From Dastarcus helophoroides (Eukaryota > Arthropoda > Insecta > Coleoptera > Bothrideridae), in the NCBI GenBank assembly GCA_028583605.1, contig CM053328.1:11882782-11946781 (forward strand): a stretch of 64,000 bases of DNA, in the 5' to 3' direction. A program made the position numbers and the translations under genes. The notes below the pieces were generated by a model. That model was not told the DNA's origin, ran no database searches, and saw nothing but the letters and a program-made list of their open reading frames with translations. Every line of letters begins with the position of its first letter. Position 1 is the first letter of the stretch. This document shows positions 45,401-54,609 of this stretch, piece by piece.

Positions 45401-48400
45401 CCACATATAAAGTCTATAACAAACAGGGCTCCCCAGTGAGGGGACCACAGTGGGTAAATGCCTCAGGGCCCGAGCATCACAGGGGCAGTTGTAATGTTAG
45501 TGGCTCGTGAATTACAAAAAAGTTGAAAACCTCTTTTCTCGAAATTTGTGTTCCTTTTCCCAAAATGTCTGTTTGGATTTTAAATTTGAAAATTCTTCTG
45601 ACATCCGACTTTTTTGAAATTTTTCAGTTTATACCTGAAAAACTCTTTTCTAAAATCTAGTTTTAAAATCAAAAGGTTTAGTCTCAATTAGGATCATTTT
45701 ACACAATTCCTAAAAAATTTGAAAAATCGCCATTTAAAAAATTGGAAGGCTAATATTTTCACAAAAGTGGAAATTCTGGACAACTCTAATTTTTCAACAA
45801 CTGCTTTAACTCAGAAAACTCTCCCTTAGTCCCCGAATCCATCACGGAAACTATCCTGATTGGTATGGAATGCTCAATTCCTCACTCCCAAAAGAAGTGT
45901 GCCTCCAGTAAATCTTGATTCAGTAAAAAATGTGCTCGGGCTGTCTACTGCAAAAATCGCGCATATCGTCATTGCCGAAATAATCCCTCAGTCGAGACTC
46001 GGACCATATCTGCAGATGCACGAAATTCTTGTAAACAGGTTAATGACGAGGCAAAAGGTGATTTCGATCGTAAAATACACCAGGGGCTTATCAACTGTAC
46101 GAACGGTTCCAGGTCCTTTTAGGGATTGCAAAGTCAATTGGGAAGAATTCTACATCTTCAAATTTTCCACCTTTTCCCGATAAAAATAGTATTATTGTTA
46201 CTACCTCCAAGGAAAAAGCTGACATGTTAGCCTTAATATTTGCTGAAAATTCCAATCTTGATTCTCGAAACACAGAACGTCCTATTCTTCCTAAGGTTGG
46301 CACTTCGATGCATGAAGCTGTTTTCAGACAACGCACAATCAGAAAGATTCTCCTTGAGTTCGACACCTCGAAAACTTCTGGCCTTCATGGTATTCCCGCT
46401 TGTTCTTAAGAAGTGCGCCCCAGAGTTGACTCCTGTCCTAAGCAAATTGCTCACACTCTCTTACAACAAAGGTGTATTCCCTAACATCTGGAAATCTGCT
46501 AGGGTGCAGCCCTGTCCCTAAAAAGGGAAAAAGGAATCTGGCTAACAACTATCGCCCTATACCTTTGCTAGCCGTTATATCTTAAGTGATGGAAAAGGTT
46601 ATCAACATCGAGATTCTGAAGTATCTGGAGGAAAATAGAATCATCTCCGACAGGCAATACGATTTTAGACAACAACGTTCCACTGGCGATCCACTGGCAT
46701 ATGTTACTTATATCTGTAACTCAGCTATGGAAAAACATGGTGAGGTTAGGATTGTGGCATTGGATATCTCAAAGGCTTTCGACAGCGTCCAGCACCGATC
46801 TCTTCTCGCCAAATTAACATCTTATGATCTTCCTCCTGGACTCTGTCATTTGATATCCAATTTTCTCGCTGGCAGATCGCTTCAAATCGTCGTCGATGGC
46901 ATCACATTTACGATTAACGAAGGGGTGCCTCAGGGGTCTCTTATGTCTCCTACTCCATTTCTGTTACACATAAACGATCTCTCAGCTTCAACTTCCAATC
47001 CTATATATAGCTACGCAGATGATAGTAACCTTGTGTTATCTTTTTTCTCCGACAAACCATTATCTATCGCTGCTTCAGACCGACTGGGGGAACAGCAGAT
47101 ACAGATGATTAATTGGGATCTCGAGATTATTCTGGAATGGGGTAAGAACAATTTGGTCGACTTCAACGCTTCAAAAACGTAGGCCGCGGTTTTCTCTAAG
47201 AAAACATCAACACAAACATGGACGGCAAAATCCTTCCAATGGGATCTAATCTATCTATCCTAGGAGTGAATGCGGACACTAACTTCTCTTGGTATGATCA
47301 TGTGCACGCCATTGCCAAATCCGCCTCTCAGAAGCTAGGCTTTCTTTTTAGAGTTAAAAAGCATTTTACATCTCATCAGCTGTTAACACTATACAAAGCT
47401 CAAGTTAGGCCAACACTAGAATACTGTTCTCATGTTTGGAGTTCAGCCCCAAAACACACTTTAGCTCTCTTGGATTCAATTCAAAGAAGAGCGATTCGCC
47501 TAATTGATGACGAGAGTCTGACCGATTCTCTCGAAACACTAGAGCACAGGCGTATGGTTAGTCACTTTTTTTTTTCTACGAGTACTATCATGGAAGATTC
47601 TCGCAGGAACTAATAGGATTAATCCCCCCAAGGGCAAGATTCTTGAGGCATACTAGACAGTCGGAGACAGCAAATTCCTGTGGAGTCCAGCTTGACACAG
47701 TGAGGACTTCTACCTACGAAGACTATTTTTTTGTAGAACTTCCAAGTTATGGAACTTGTTACCGAAAGGAATTTTCCCCAAAAATTACAACCTCTTCTTG
47801 TTTAAGAAGGCAGTTCATCGCCATCTATCCTTGTTTCCACATTCTATTCGCAGTGCTTTGAAAGCATAATAGGGTTGCCCTTTACAAGTTTATTAAACTT
47901 TAAAAAAAAGTGGCGGCTCGTAGCCAAAACTGGTGAGGGTGCTGCGACAATGTTTAGCGCTTTATGTTTGAATATCAATTTCTTCAAAATTTTAACTTTT
48001 CAAAATTTCTACTTAAAATTTCGAAATTTTTAAAATCTAACTTGTCGAAAATTTTAGATTTCTTAGAAAACTTGAAATTTTTTTAATAATATCCCTTTTT
48101 TTTGAAAGACTGGATTTTTACAAATTTCGATTGTATTCCCAATTTTAGACTTTTTTCTTGTAATTTCAAAAAAAACATCGAGATATTTAAAAAGGGTAAC
48201 ATTTTTTAAATAAATGTCTAATTTACGTTAAAGTCAAACCTTCAAGAAAATGAAAATTTATAAAAAGGTGCCGAAATTTTCAAAAAACCCAAAACTTCGA
48301 GAAAAGTTAAAAATATGAACAAGGGTTAAAATCTTGTAACAGAATTCAGATTTTTCAAAAATATCTAAGGAAATCATAATAATCCAGTTCTCAAAATAAA

Positions 48401-51400
48401 AGGCAAATTTTGGAAAAAAAGTCGAAATTTTGAAAAAAGCCCAAGTTCTAAAAAAAAGTTAAATTTTTTAAAAAATAAATCTAAATTGTGATTTAAATGG
48501 TCAAAAAGTTCAAAACACTGAAAATTCTAAAAAAATAAATCGAGAATTTCAAAACGTCGAAATCTCAAAAAACCCAGATTGTCAAAATAATCGAAATTTA
48601 TAAATAAGTGAATTATTCAAATAAAAGAGAAATTTACATAATTTTACAAAACGTAAAAAAAGTTAAAAAATGATGCAATTTGTGAAAAAAAATTGAAATT
48701 TTCAAAAAAGTCAAAATTTCAAAAAGGGATCAAAAACAAGGACCAAAATATTCAAAAAAAGTGGAAATTTAAGAAAAGATCGAGATTTTAAAAAAATTCA
48801 AAATCAACTAATTTACAAAAGACAGTTTTAATAAAAGATCGTAATTTTGTGACAAAATTTTCTATGAATGAAAAATGTATTCAAAAAAGCCCACATTCAC
48901 ACAATAATCAAAATTTCCAGTAAATGTCAAAATTTTGAAGAAAAGATCAGTATTGTTAAAAATGTCGTAATTAAAAAAATGGCCAAAATTTTAAACAAGA
49001 AAAATGACCAAAGCTGAAAATTTTCAAAAAAAAGTGAAACTTATAAAAAGGATGGAAAGTTTCAGAAAGTACAAAAATTTTGAAAAAAAGCCAAGATTCG
49101 AAATCTAAAAAAGTTTAATATTTCCAATATAAGTTAAGCTGAAACTTTGACAACTTCGGAATTTTGAACAAAGTTCACAATTTTAAAAAAGTGGAAATTT
49201 TGAAAAAAAAATCGCTTTTACAAAAAATCTGAATTTTGAAAAAGTACAACATTTTTTGTCGAAGGGTCAAAATTGTCAATACAGGAGAGATTAAAAAAAT
49301 AGATTTTTGTTTCAAAAAAGTCCAAATTAACGCAATAGTCAAAAGTTCCAGAAAAAGTTGAAATTTCGACTTAAATTCGAAATTTAGTCAATAATGTAAT
49401 AACTCAAAATTAAAAAAAAAACTAAATTGTGAAAGCTAAAATTTTCAAAATAAGTAAAAATTTGCCAAAAGTGAAAATTTAGAAAAAAATTGGAAAATTA
49501 TAAATTAAAAGTTTTCATTTTTGAGATATTAAAAAATTTTGAAATGTGCAAAAAAAACAAAATATTCAATAAAAATCGACAAGTCAGATTTGTTTAAAAA
49601 GTCGAATAGGATTTTCAGAAAGTCAAAATTTTCAGAAAATACAGGCATCCTGAAAAAGTTGCAATTTTAAAAAAGGTACAAGCTTATAATAAGGGGAATT
49701 TCGAAAAAATCTTAAATAAGTTGAAAATTTGAAAAAAGTCAAATCAAATAAAAATATTTTTAAAAAATCGAAATTTTAAAGAAGAGTCAAAATTTTCAAG
49801 AAACAGACACTTCTAAAAAAGAAAATGTTTAATAAAAGCAACATTTTCCAAAAAAAAAATCAAAACATATCTAATACAAAAAAGTTAAAATTTACAAAAT
49901 AATAAAAATTTGCAAAAAAGGTAAAATGCTGAAGAAAAATAGAAAATTTCAACATTTGGTCAAAATTTCGAAAAGAAGTAAAAATTTTTGAAGACAGGCA
50001 TTTCTAAAACCAATCAAAAGGTTGAAAAAGTGGATATTTAAAGATGTTTAAAAAAATCAACATTTTCAAAATAGGTTAAAATTTTTAAGAAAGTCAAAAT
50101 TTTTAATAAAAACTGAATTGCTAAAAATATTCTCTTTCAGTCAATATTTTGAAATACAATTCGAAATTTACAACAGATCTCAATATTTTCAAGAAATATT
50201 CAAGAGGTTGAATTTTTTAAAAAGAAAAATCAAATTATTTATTCAATATTTCCATATACAATTTCGAGAAGTCGAAGTTTGGAAAAAGGTAAAAATTTTG
50301 AAGTGTCGAAATTTTTAAATTTTGCAAAAAACCAAAATTTAAAAAATATAAATACTGTAACGAATTGTAAATTGTAGAATTTAGTACGTAAGAAAATTTT
50401 CTAAAAAGATCTGATAAAGGAAAGCGGCCGCGATAATGAAGCAAACGGCAGATAAGCGTTCCAGAAATTTCGACAAACGATAAGCCTTATCTGCCGAAAA
50501 CTTCTAGAACCCGAACCAGAGATCTATATAAAGGGGGTCCGGTTGGCTTTTCCTCAGTCAGTCAGTCAGTGTAGTTAGTGAGTAGTAGTTAGAAATTAAT
50601 AAATGAGCTAATGATTCAGTTATAGTGTTCCGAGTTTAGTTTGGAAATAAAGTGAGTATTATTCAACAAGTGTTAATAATAATTCGAACCGATAAGCACG
50701 CAACAATACTTTGATAAAAGCAGTCATTTAAAAAAAGATCCATCCAATAATTTTTTTGTTAGTTGTCAGAAGAGAAGTTATTTTTTTAATTTTTTATTGT
50801 CACCAACAGTAAAATTGTAGATTTTTCCGTTTCTTTAATCAAATTATTAACCCCTGGATTTAGTATTGACTGCCCCCGGGCCTATAAATTCCATTGGTGG
50901 GCACGAAAATAAACACAATTATAATATATCTAATAGATTCGATTCAATTTATCATAACAAATATTCGGTTGGCAAAATTGCCCAAAATCGGGACAACAAG
51001 AATTCTGACCAAAACGTGGGAAATTTTAATCGGTACTGTCCAGACCAAATCGGGACGAGTGGTGATGTGACAACGTGAGAATTAGAGACTGGATTTTAGG
51101 CACAATCAAATAAGGTAGAAAGGTGAATAAATTGTTAAATTAGGCAAAATCGAATAGCTAAAAACGCCAAAATACTCAAAAAGGTGCATTAAAAAGTCAA
51201 AACCACACAGTTACCAAGAAAAGCCAGAGCCGTAGTCAAGAATCTTACAAAAGAATTTTAAAATTTGTAAAAAAAACCAATCGAAAGCGGAACAGGATTG
51301 AAAGTGCAAACGTCGAAACTTCGAAATAACTTAAAGTTTATAAAAAAATTTGAAAAATGGAAATTTCAAAAATACATATTTATAAGACGAATAGTTCCAC

Positions 51401-53874
51401 CAAAAGAAGAGATTCTGAGTTTTTATGCGAACCACTAGGAAAACAGGTGAAAATTGAAATCGAATTTTTGAGAAGAAAATTCGAAAGTTTATATTAAAAA
51501 TCAAATTTTTATAAAAGGAAAGTAGTTATTTAAAAAAACCGAAAAACTTATAAGTGTTTAAATTGAAAATTTCCAAGGTCAAAATTTCAGGATTAGCATC
51601 GAAATTTCAAAATAAGATTAAAATTCCTGAATCAAAATTAATATTTTAAAGTAATAATTTTAAGAAAAGAGTTAAGTATTAAATGTGGCATTTTCAGAAA
51701 AAACAAAATTCGACAACTAACTAAAAACAATAATAAAAACTGTCTTGAAATCTCAATAAAAAAAGACGACATTTAGGCCTCAAATTTGTAAATTAAGAAA
51801 CATTTCCGGAATAAACCTACAATTTAAATTTCAAATTAAATTTGTAACAAAATAGTGAAAGGTTGAAAGCCTGAATTTTTAGTAAAATACGTTTCAAAAG
51901 AACATACAATTTTAAAATTATTTTTATTATTAGATTTTTGGATTTTAAATCAAAATGAAAAAAAAAACTTTAGTTTTCGAGCATAGAATCAAATATTTCG
52001 AGAAAAAAAGCCATAATTTCAAGATCATAGTAAAAATTTGGACACTAAAAGGCCAAAAATTTCAAGTTTAGGTTCAAAATTTACGAAAAAAGTAGAAAGT
52101 TTGCGATTAAGGCCGAAACTTTGAGAAACCTTGTCAAAATTAAAAGGTGTTCACTCGAAATTTCGAAAAAAAAATAATGTTTAAGTTATACTCAAGATAT
52201 TTGGTAAAAGCATATTTCGAGTTTATTTTCACCATAAGTCTTGTAGCTTTGACTTTTAAATTTGAGATTTTGTTTGAAGCTTATACTTTCTAGAAAAAGT
52301 CAAAATTTTCAGATTTAAAGTAAAAAATTCGAGAAAAAATCCAATATTTCAAGGTTAAGCTTAACATTTTGAGAATTTTTAAAAAATAATTTACTTTTAT
52401 TTTCTTTTTTTTTCGAAATTTCGCCTTTATGTTTGAAATTTTGTAAAAAAGGTTGAATTTTGCAGACTAGTTCGCTCCTCTTTTTAAAAGTCAATTTTTT
52501 TCCAATGTTCTTCCTTTATTAAGCTCTCCAAATATGTTGTCAAAATTACTGACTCAATGAAAGAGATATATATACGGGGGTCCTTCATTAAGTTTTCAAA
52601 CAAATGTGGAAAGAAAATGGATCAAAAAAATGTTACTGTGCAAAACTTTTAGACAAGAACAGACAGCTTTTGATGGAGCACCTAAGTGCACCCACAAAAG
52701 ATGTTTTTCAATACTAAGCTAACGGTCACAACTAGAGATGGGCCAACTCGGAAATGTTTCAAACCGAGTTAACCGATTTAAAAATTCACGTAAATCGGTT
52801 TCAAACTGGGTTAGCCAAACCGAGTTGGCACAATTTCAAATCGAATTGACATAATTCAAACCGATTTGAACAGTTTTGAAAAACTGACGCAAATCGGTTT
52901 CGAACCGAGTTAGCCAAACTGATTTGGCACAATTTCAGATCGAGTTACCAAGACGGGTTTGTTATTAAATAAAGTTCGAGCCTGTTCCGCCGATTTAAAC
53001 AGAGTTAGCTCGATTTAAGTAAATTGGAATTAAATCGGTTTGGTAAATCGACTTAACTAGTTATTCCTCAAGCAAACGCAGTACGCATTCTCCTTATATT
53101 AATTGCTCCTGTTTTGTTTATATTTGATGGCGATAGCAGATAGTCCCGACCACGATATACTTTCCATTAGTTTAGTTTAGTAAATCGAGTTGTCCGTTCT
53201 AACCGGTTTAACTTGAGTTAAACTCAACTCGATTTGAACTGGTTTAGTAAATCGAGTTGACCATTCTAAACGGTTTAACTCGGGTTAAACTCAACTCGAG
53301 TTGAACCGGTTTCATAAGTCGAGTTGACCATATCTAGTCACAACAGTTTTAGCAACTAAACCTATAATTTTAAGGACCTGATGATTCACAGCTGCAATGA
53401 ACTGGTGAGAAAAGTTGGCTTTTTTCAAGAAATGCCCCAATACTTGCTAGTAAAAATCGTATCGTTAATGAAAACCGAGATATTCCTTCCCAACGACGTC
53501 ATCATCAGGGCCGATATTGTAGGGTACGACATGTACTTCATTTACGTCGGCACTGTCGCCATTTATTCAAAATCTGGCAAAGAGGTATCCGCTTTTTTAG
53601 TATTCACCCCTCTATCGTATTTTTAACTTACCGTTTGCAGATATGTCATTTGACGGATGGTTCTCACTTTGGGGAAATCGCCCTGTTGTTCAACGAAACA
53701 AGGACGGCAAGCGTCGTAGCTGTCGACTTCTGCGAATTGTACAAGTTAACCAAAAAGGATTTTGAGGCAGCTTTGGAGCTGTATCCGCTGCTGAAAGACC
53801 AAATTATGTCCATGGCTAGGGAGCGCTACAATCACACGCTTCACATGGAAATGGAGGACGGATTTGAACGATGA
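28363..53874 (+). CDS. Gene C: complete divergent HCN/CNG-like channel, seven exons, 528 aa
   Basis: Join 28363-28637, 41180-41386, 42128-42299, 43702-43984, 44037-44242, 53375-53584 and 53641-53874; all introns are GT-AG and the sum is 529 codons including TGA. Approximate layout: residues 1-91 cytosolic N-terminus with GHECSLP and HPFSWLR, S1-S2 92-160, S3-S4 161-218, S5-pore-S6 219-312, C-linker 313-381, cNBD 382-510. Members of this superfamily are tetrameric plasma-membrane cation channels gated by cAMP or cGMP. The pore reads LGKLCLISTDELTIS, lacking GYG, and S4 has few basic residues (FRIVRVKTC), so it may not be a normal voltage-gated K/Na channel. The cNBD keeps FGEIALLFNETRTAS. Introns 1 (12.5 kb) and 5 (9.1 kb) are full of mobile elements, yet the frame is clean, which argues for selection. 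It might act as a cyclic-nucleotide-binding subunit. Confidence 0.85.
28638..28920. other. Start of gene C intron 1: no feature
   Basis: AT-rich. Confidence 0.4.
28921..29165. repeat. Purine-rich (GA)n tract
   Basis: Runs of GAGAGAGAGA with GCGAGGGA interruptions and a long uninterrupted (GA)n at about 29052-29085. The opposite strand gives a long but meaningless Ser/Leu/Pro open frame. Confidence 0.9.
29166..30590. repeat. AT-rich sequence passing into an A-rich degenerate array
   Basis: From about 29960 it consists of AAAAAGTCGAAATTTTC variants with the A-rich strand on plus, the sense strand of gene C. A short (GA)n run lies at about 30435-30461. No exon recognised. Confidence 0.55.
30599..33315. 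mobile_element. Non-autonomous hAT element, 2717 bp, TSD CTCCAAAT
   Basis: The left end is CAGTGGCGTGTTGTGACTTT. The right end is the inverse of CAGTGGCGTGTTCTTCATGG. Perfect 8-bp duplications CTCCAAAT lie at 30591-30598 and 33316-33323. Both sub-ends include GGGGAAGC. Instead of a transposase, the interior (about 30740-33080) is the degenerate A-rich array, with a CTTCATGGTGGACTCTTATTGG block at 32887. Confidence 0.9.
33324..33895. repeat. AT-rich degenerate sequence, gene C intron 1
   Basis: Continuation of the A-rich array after the hAT element; no gene. Confidence 0.5.
33896..36721. mobile_element. Foldback element with about 1-kb inverted arms, 2.8 kb
   Basis: The left terminus GAGGTGTACCCCACCGAT is inverse to the right terminus (GAGGTGGACTCCACCAAT on minus). 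The arms remain inverse over GTGATATGTCATAG, TATTGGACACGTATTTTT, GGTGAAACCACCCCTTAA and AACAGTTTTTCTTTAATAAC. Each arm also holds two tandem versions of its own unit (left: near 34020 and 34590; right: near 36010 and 36570). The centre, about 34800-35540, is non-coding. No target duplication was found. Confidence 0.8.
36722..37915. repeat. Degenerate A-rich array, gene C intron 1
   Basis: Dense AAAAAGTCGAAATTTTC-like units, A-rich on plus. Open frames such as 37144-37344 and, on minus, 37556-37158 are low-complexity and not genes. Confidence 0.6.
37917..38320. repeat. Two tandem copies of an approximately 200-bp unit starting CATTGACTGACAGACAAC
   Basis: CATTGACTGACAGACAAC occurs at 37917 and 38119. 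Both are followed by a GGTT(C/T)TAGAA word, then GAAATTT, CGTAGA(T/C)GAGC and ATTTTTCAAAATTCA. The second copy is diverged. No coding potential seen. Confidence 0.75.
38380..41100. repeat. Degenerate A-rich array, gene C intron 1
   Basis: Same array type. From about 40920 to 41155 it becomes purine-rich (GAAAGAAGGAAAATAG words) directly before the polypyrimidine tract of exon 2. Confidence 0.6.
41180..41386 (+). CDS. Gene C exon 2 (S1-S2)
   Basis: The acceptor is ATTTTTTTGCAG before ATTTGG and the donor is ATTTAA/GTAAGT. The 207 bases encode FGWETFMLPVYYYNFLLIPI (S1), SSIVYVDIFFTFICGYFDED (S2) and MSPWLIFK, equivalent to the HCN S2-S3 linker. Confidence 0.85.
41387..42127. repeat. Gene C intron 2 with a foldback repeat
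   Basis: About 41680-41790 (AATGCACAGACCAATAG, CGAAGTTTGGAAACCAAA, TTGGTATATCC) is inverse to about 41930-42027 (GGATATACCAAACTG, TTTGGTTTCCAAACTTCGAA, CTATTGGCCTGTGCATT). TAGATAGTCTAG words flank it at 41521 and 42028. It is a small foldback or MITE-like element without coding sequence. Confidence 0.75.
42128..42299 (+). CDS. Gene C exon 3 (S3-S4)
   Basis: The acceptor is TGTTTTTAG before ACGCTAC and the donor is CAAAAG/GTAACT. It encodes RYIKGFFFIDVISFLPWNTI (S3) and SVITSFRIVRVKTCREYLG (S4). Exons 1-3 sum to 654 bases, the same as in gene A. Confidence 0.85.
42300..43701. repeat. Gene C intron 3: diverged tandem repeats
   Basis: Recurring words such as CAGATCCTTC, TCCTCAGTTGGGATAACGAAA, TAGGCTTGCCC and TTGGAA appear every 100-200 bases between about 42340 and 43510. 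This suggests an old tandem array. No additional exon recognised. Confidence 0.5.
43702..43984 (+). CDS. Gene C exon 4 (S5, pore region, S6)
   Basis: The acceptor is TTTTTTGTAG before TTCATGG and the donor is CTCTTGC/GTAATA, phase 1. It encodes S5 (KLISTMAILILLLEWSTW), the pore region YSNLGKLCLISTDELTISVQ and S6 (VMVVSVGLWFQIFLL). Aligned with HCN LCIGYGRQAP, the filter position reads LCLISTDELT. The reading frame also runs on past the donor for another 55 codons; splicing is preferred because it gives the C-linker in the phase used by gene B. Confidence 0.8.
44037..44242 (+). CDS. Gene C exon 5 (C-linker)
   Basis: It follows a 52-base intron with acceptor TTTTTTCTAG. It encodes FQTLKRQFQEYMSYKKLSKV, then ERINNFITFRFHNTAINERA, and ends NMLKQ/GTTAGT, phase 0. 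FQEYMSYKKL matches HCN VEQYMSFHKL. Confidence 0.85.
44243..45797. other. Gene C intron 5, proximal part
   Basis: Mostly AT-rich. About 45125-45355 holds two diverged copies of a roughly 150-base unit (TCTCCG, CAACAATTCAT and TTTTTGTCGTAT words). About 45430-45515 has a GC-richer stretch (CAGGGCTCCCCAGTGAGG) that looks like a transposon end, but no partner was found. Confidence 0.45.
46586..47182 (+). pseudogene. LINE reverse transcriptase core
   Basis: The palm motifs are present in order: ISDRQYDFRQQRST, IVALDISKAFDSVQH (domain A with catalytic Asp), NEGVPQGSLMSPTPFLLHIN (domain B) and YSYADDSNLVLSF (domain C, YADD). A stop ends the frame at 47182. The element continues in a different frame from 47218 (DGKILPMGSNLSILGV). 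Confidence 0.85.
47218..47613 (+). pseudogene. LINE ORF2 C-terminal region
   Basis: It reads LSILGVNADTNFSWYDHV, RVKKHFTSHQLLTLYKAQVR, LEYCSHVWSSAPKHTL and LDSIQRRAIRLIDD, the conserved thumb and post-RT region of Jockey/CR1-type ORF2. It is followed by a frameshift at a run of T near 47568. Confidence 0.8.
47908..50345. repeat. Degenerate A-rich array, gene C intron 5, beginning at a hAT-like end
   Basis: The left border AGTGGCGGCTCGTAGCC at about 47910 resembles a hAT terminus (compare CAGTGGCGACTGG at 24191). No matching right end was found before the LTR. From about 47970 onward it is the A-rich array. No gene. Confidence 0.5.
50356..50705 (+). mobile_element. Solo LTR, 350 bp, TSD ATAC
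   Basis: It starts TGTAACGAATTG and ends GATAAGCACGCAACA. ATAC occurs on both sides (50352-50355 and 50706-50709). It includes a TATATAAAGGGGG box at about 50525, a CAGTCAGTCAGTCAGTG initiator-like run about 30 bases later and an AATAAA signal near 50647. It belongs to the same family as the LTR at 14447-14799. The internal region is missing. Confidence 0.92.
50706..51110. other. Gene C intron 5: no feature recognised
   Basis: Less repetitive sequence. The frame 50866-51078 (NRDNKNSDQNVGNFNRYCPD) has no recognised family and is probably chance or an unidentified repeat. Confidence 0.4.
51111..52732. repeat. A-rich degenerate array, then a possible mariner end
   Basis: A-rich array to about 52500. 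From about 52573, ACGGGGGTCCTTCATTAAGT followed by mixed sequence resembles the end of a mariner-type element, but it is too short to assign. Confidence 0.45.
52733..53336. mobile_element. hAT-like MITE built of AACCGAGTTA repeats, 604 bp, TSD GTCACAAC
   Basis: The left end is TAGAGATGGGCCAACTCG. The right end is inverse to TAGATATGGTCAACTCG. A perfect 8-bp duplication GTCACAAC lies at 52725-52732 and 53337-53344. The interior is made of AACCGAGTTAACCGATTTAA-like words in both orientations, with a roughly 115-base higher-order repeat. It ends 38 bases before gene C exon 6, inside the expected branch-point region. Confidence 0.85.
53375..53584 (+). CDS. Gene C exon 6 (cNBD first half)
   Basis: The acceptor is ATAATTTTAAG before GACCTGATG and the donor is AAAGAG/GTATCC, phase 0. 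It encodes MIHSCNELVRKVGFFQEMP, then LPNDVIIRADIVGYDMYFIY and VAIYSKSGKE. The length of 210 matches gene B exon 6. Confidence 0.85.
53641..53874 (+). CDS. Gene C exon 7 (cNBD second half, C-terminus)
   Basis: The intron is 56 bases long, with acceptor CCGTTTGCAG. It encodes ICHLTDGSHFGEIALLFNE, then TRTASVVAVDFCELYKLTKK, and ends MEMEDGFER before TGA. The Glu of FGEIAL and the Arg of TRTAS are the expected cyclic-phosphate contacts. Confidence 0.88.
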   Translation: MCHLTDGSHFGEIALLFNETRTASVVAVDFCELYKLTKKDFEAALELYPLLKDQIMSMARERYNHTLHMEMEDGFER

Positions 53875-54240
53875 AAACTTCGTACACAAAATGAGAATAA
53901 TGAGATGCTTCTACAGAAGATTGTTAGATTATTAGTGACATGTATAATTATAATTTATTAAGTCTTGTTGGCATGTCGAGGCGTTTGGAATTAAACTTTG
54001 ATTTAATTTAATATCAATCAGATTACAAGTCTGCAGTATTATGGTGCAAATACTTTATCTGGCTGACTATAACATAAAATTAAAGATTGATATACAAATC
54101 GTGCATCCTGAAACCAATAAAGATTAAAAACCCAACTCTTGCTCTAACATGTTGCTGTGTTTTTTTAATGTATCTTGGTTTCAGGGGACAAGATTTGTAT
54201 ATCAATTTTTGAAGGTAACTAAGTACCAGTCCATTTCACC
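53875..54240. repeat. 3' flank of gene C with a diverged copy of the short hammerhead-like repeat
   Basis: About 54085-54223 has the inverse boundary words TTGATATACAAAT and ATTTGTATATCAA, and the CCTGAAACCAA/TTGGTTTCAGG words of the 12957 and 19482 family. The central hairpin and core are lost. A canonical AATAAA is not obvious just after the gene C stop. Confidence 0.5.
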
Positions 54241-54609
54241 AATGGCGTAGTAAGACAAATTTTCGGGGGAGGACAAAGTTATATTCGTTAAATTTTAGAC
54301 TCTAGATCCAGTGAAAACCTTAGAATCAATCATAATTCGAAAGCTCATAATTATTAATTTAATTACAATTAGAAATATTTGTTGATTTGTTACAACAGAT
54401 TTCAAATGGGAAATTACAAATTTCCCAAATGCAATTAAAAACCATTTTTTTTTTCCAATACAACAGCAACCGGCTTACGTTTTTATAATCTTAACAAAAT
54501 AATTCCTGGAAATTGAGATGATTGTATACATTAAGATAATTTAAGGGTTATCTGAATAAAGTATTAGAAAAAATTAATTTATACTAAACGAAATTTAACT
54601 TACATGAAA

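Larger units (their letters stand above)
45798..47895 (+). mobile_element. Jockey/CR1-like non-LTR retrotransposon, copy 2, 5'-truncated
   Basis: It starts abruptly at sequence matching position 7850 of copy 1 and runs through the ORF2 linker, RT and C-terminal domain. It ends at TTATTAAACTTTAAAAAAAA near 47895, a plausible 3' tail. The 5' truncation is typical of LINE insertion. It lies in the sense orientation within gene C intron 5. Frameshifts break the reading frame. Confidence 0.8.

Noticed and set aside
50866..51078. Open frame rich in Asn/Asp as a possible exon of gene C
   Set aside because: No paralog has an exon between the C-linker and cNBD exons, and splice phases of exons 5 and 6 already agree without it.
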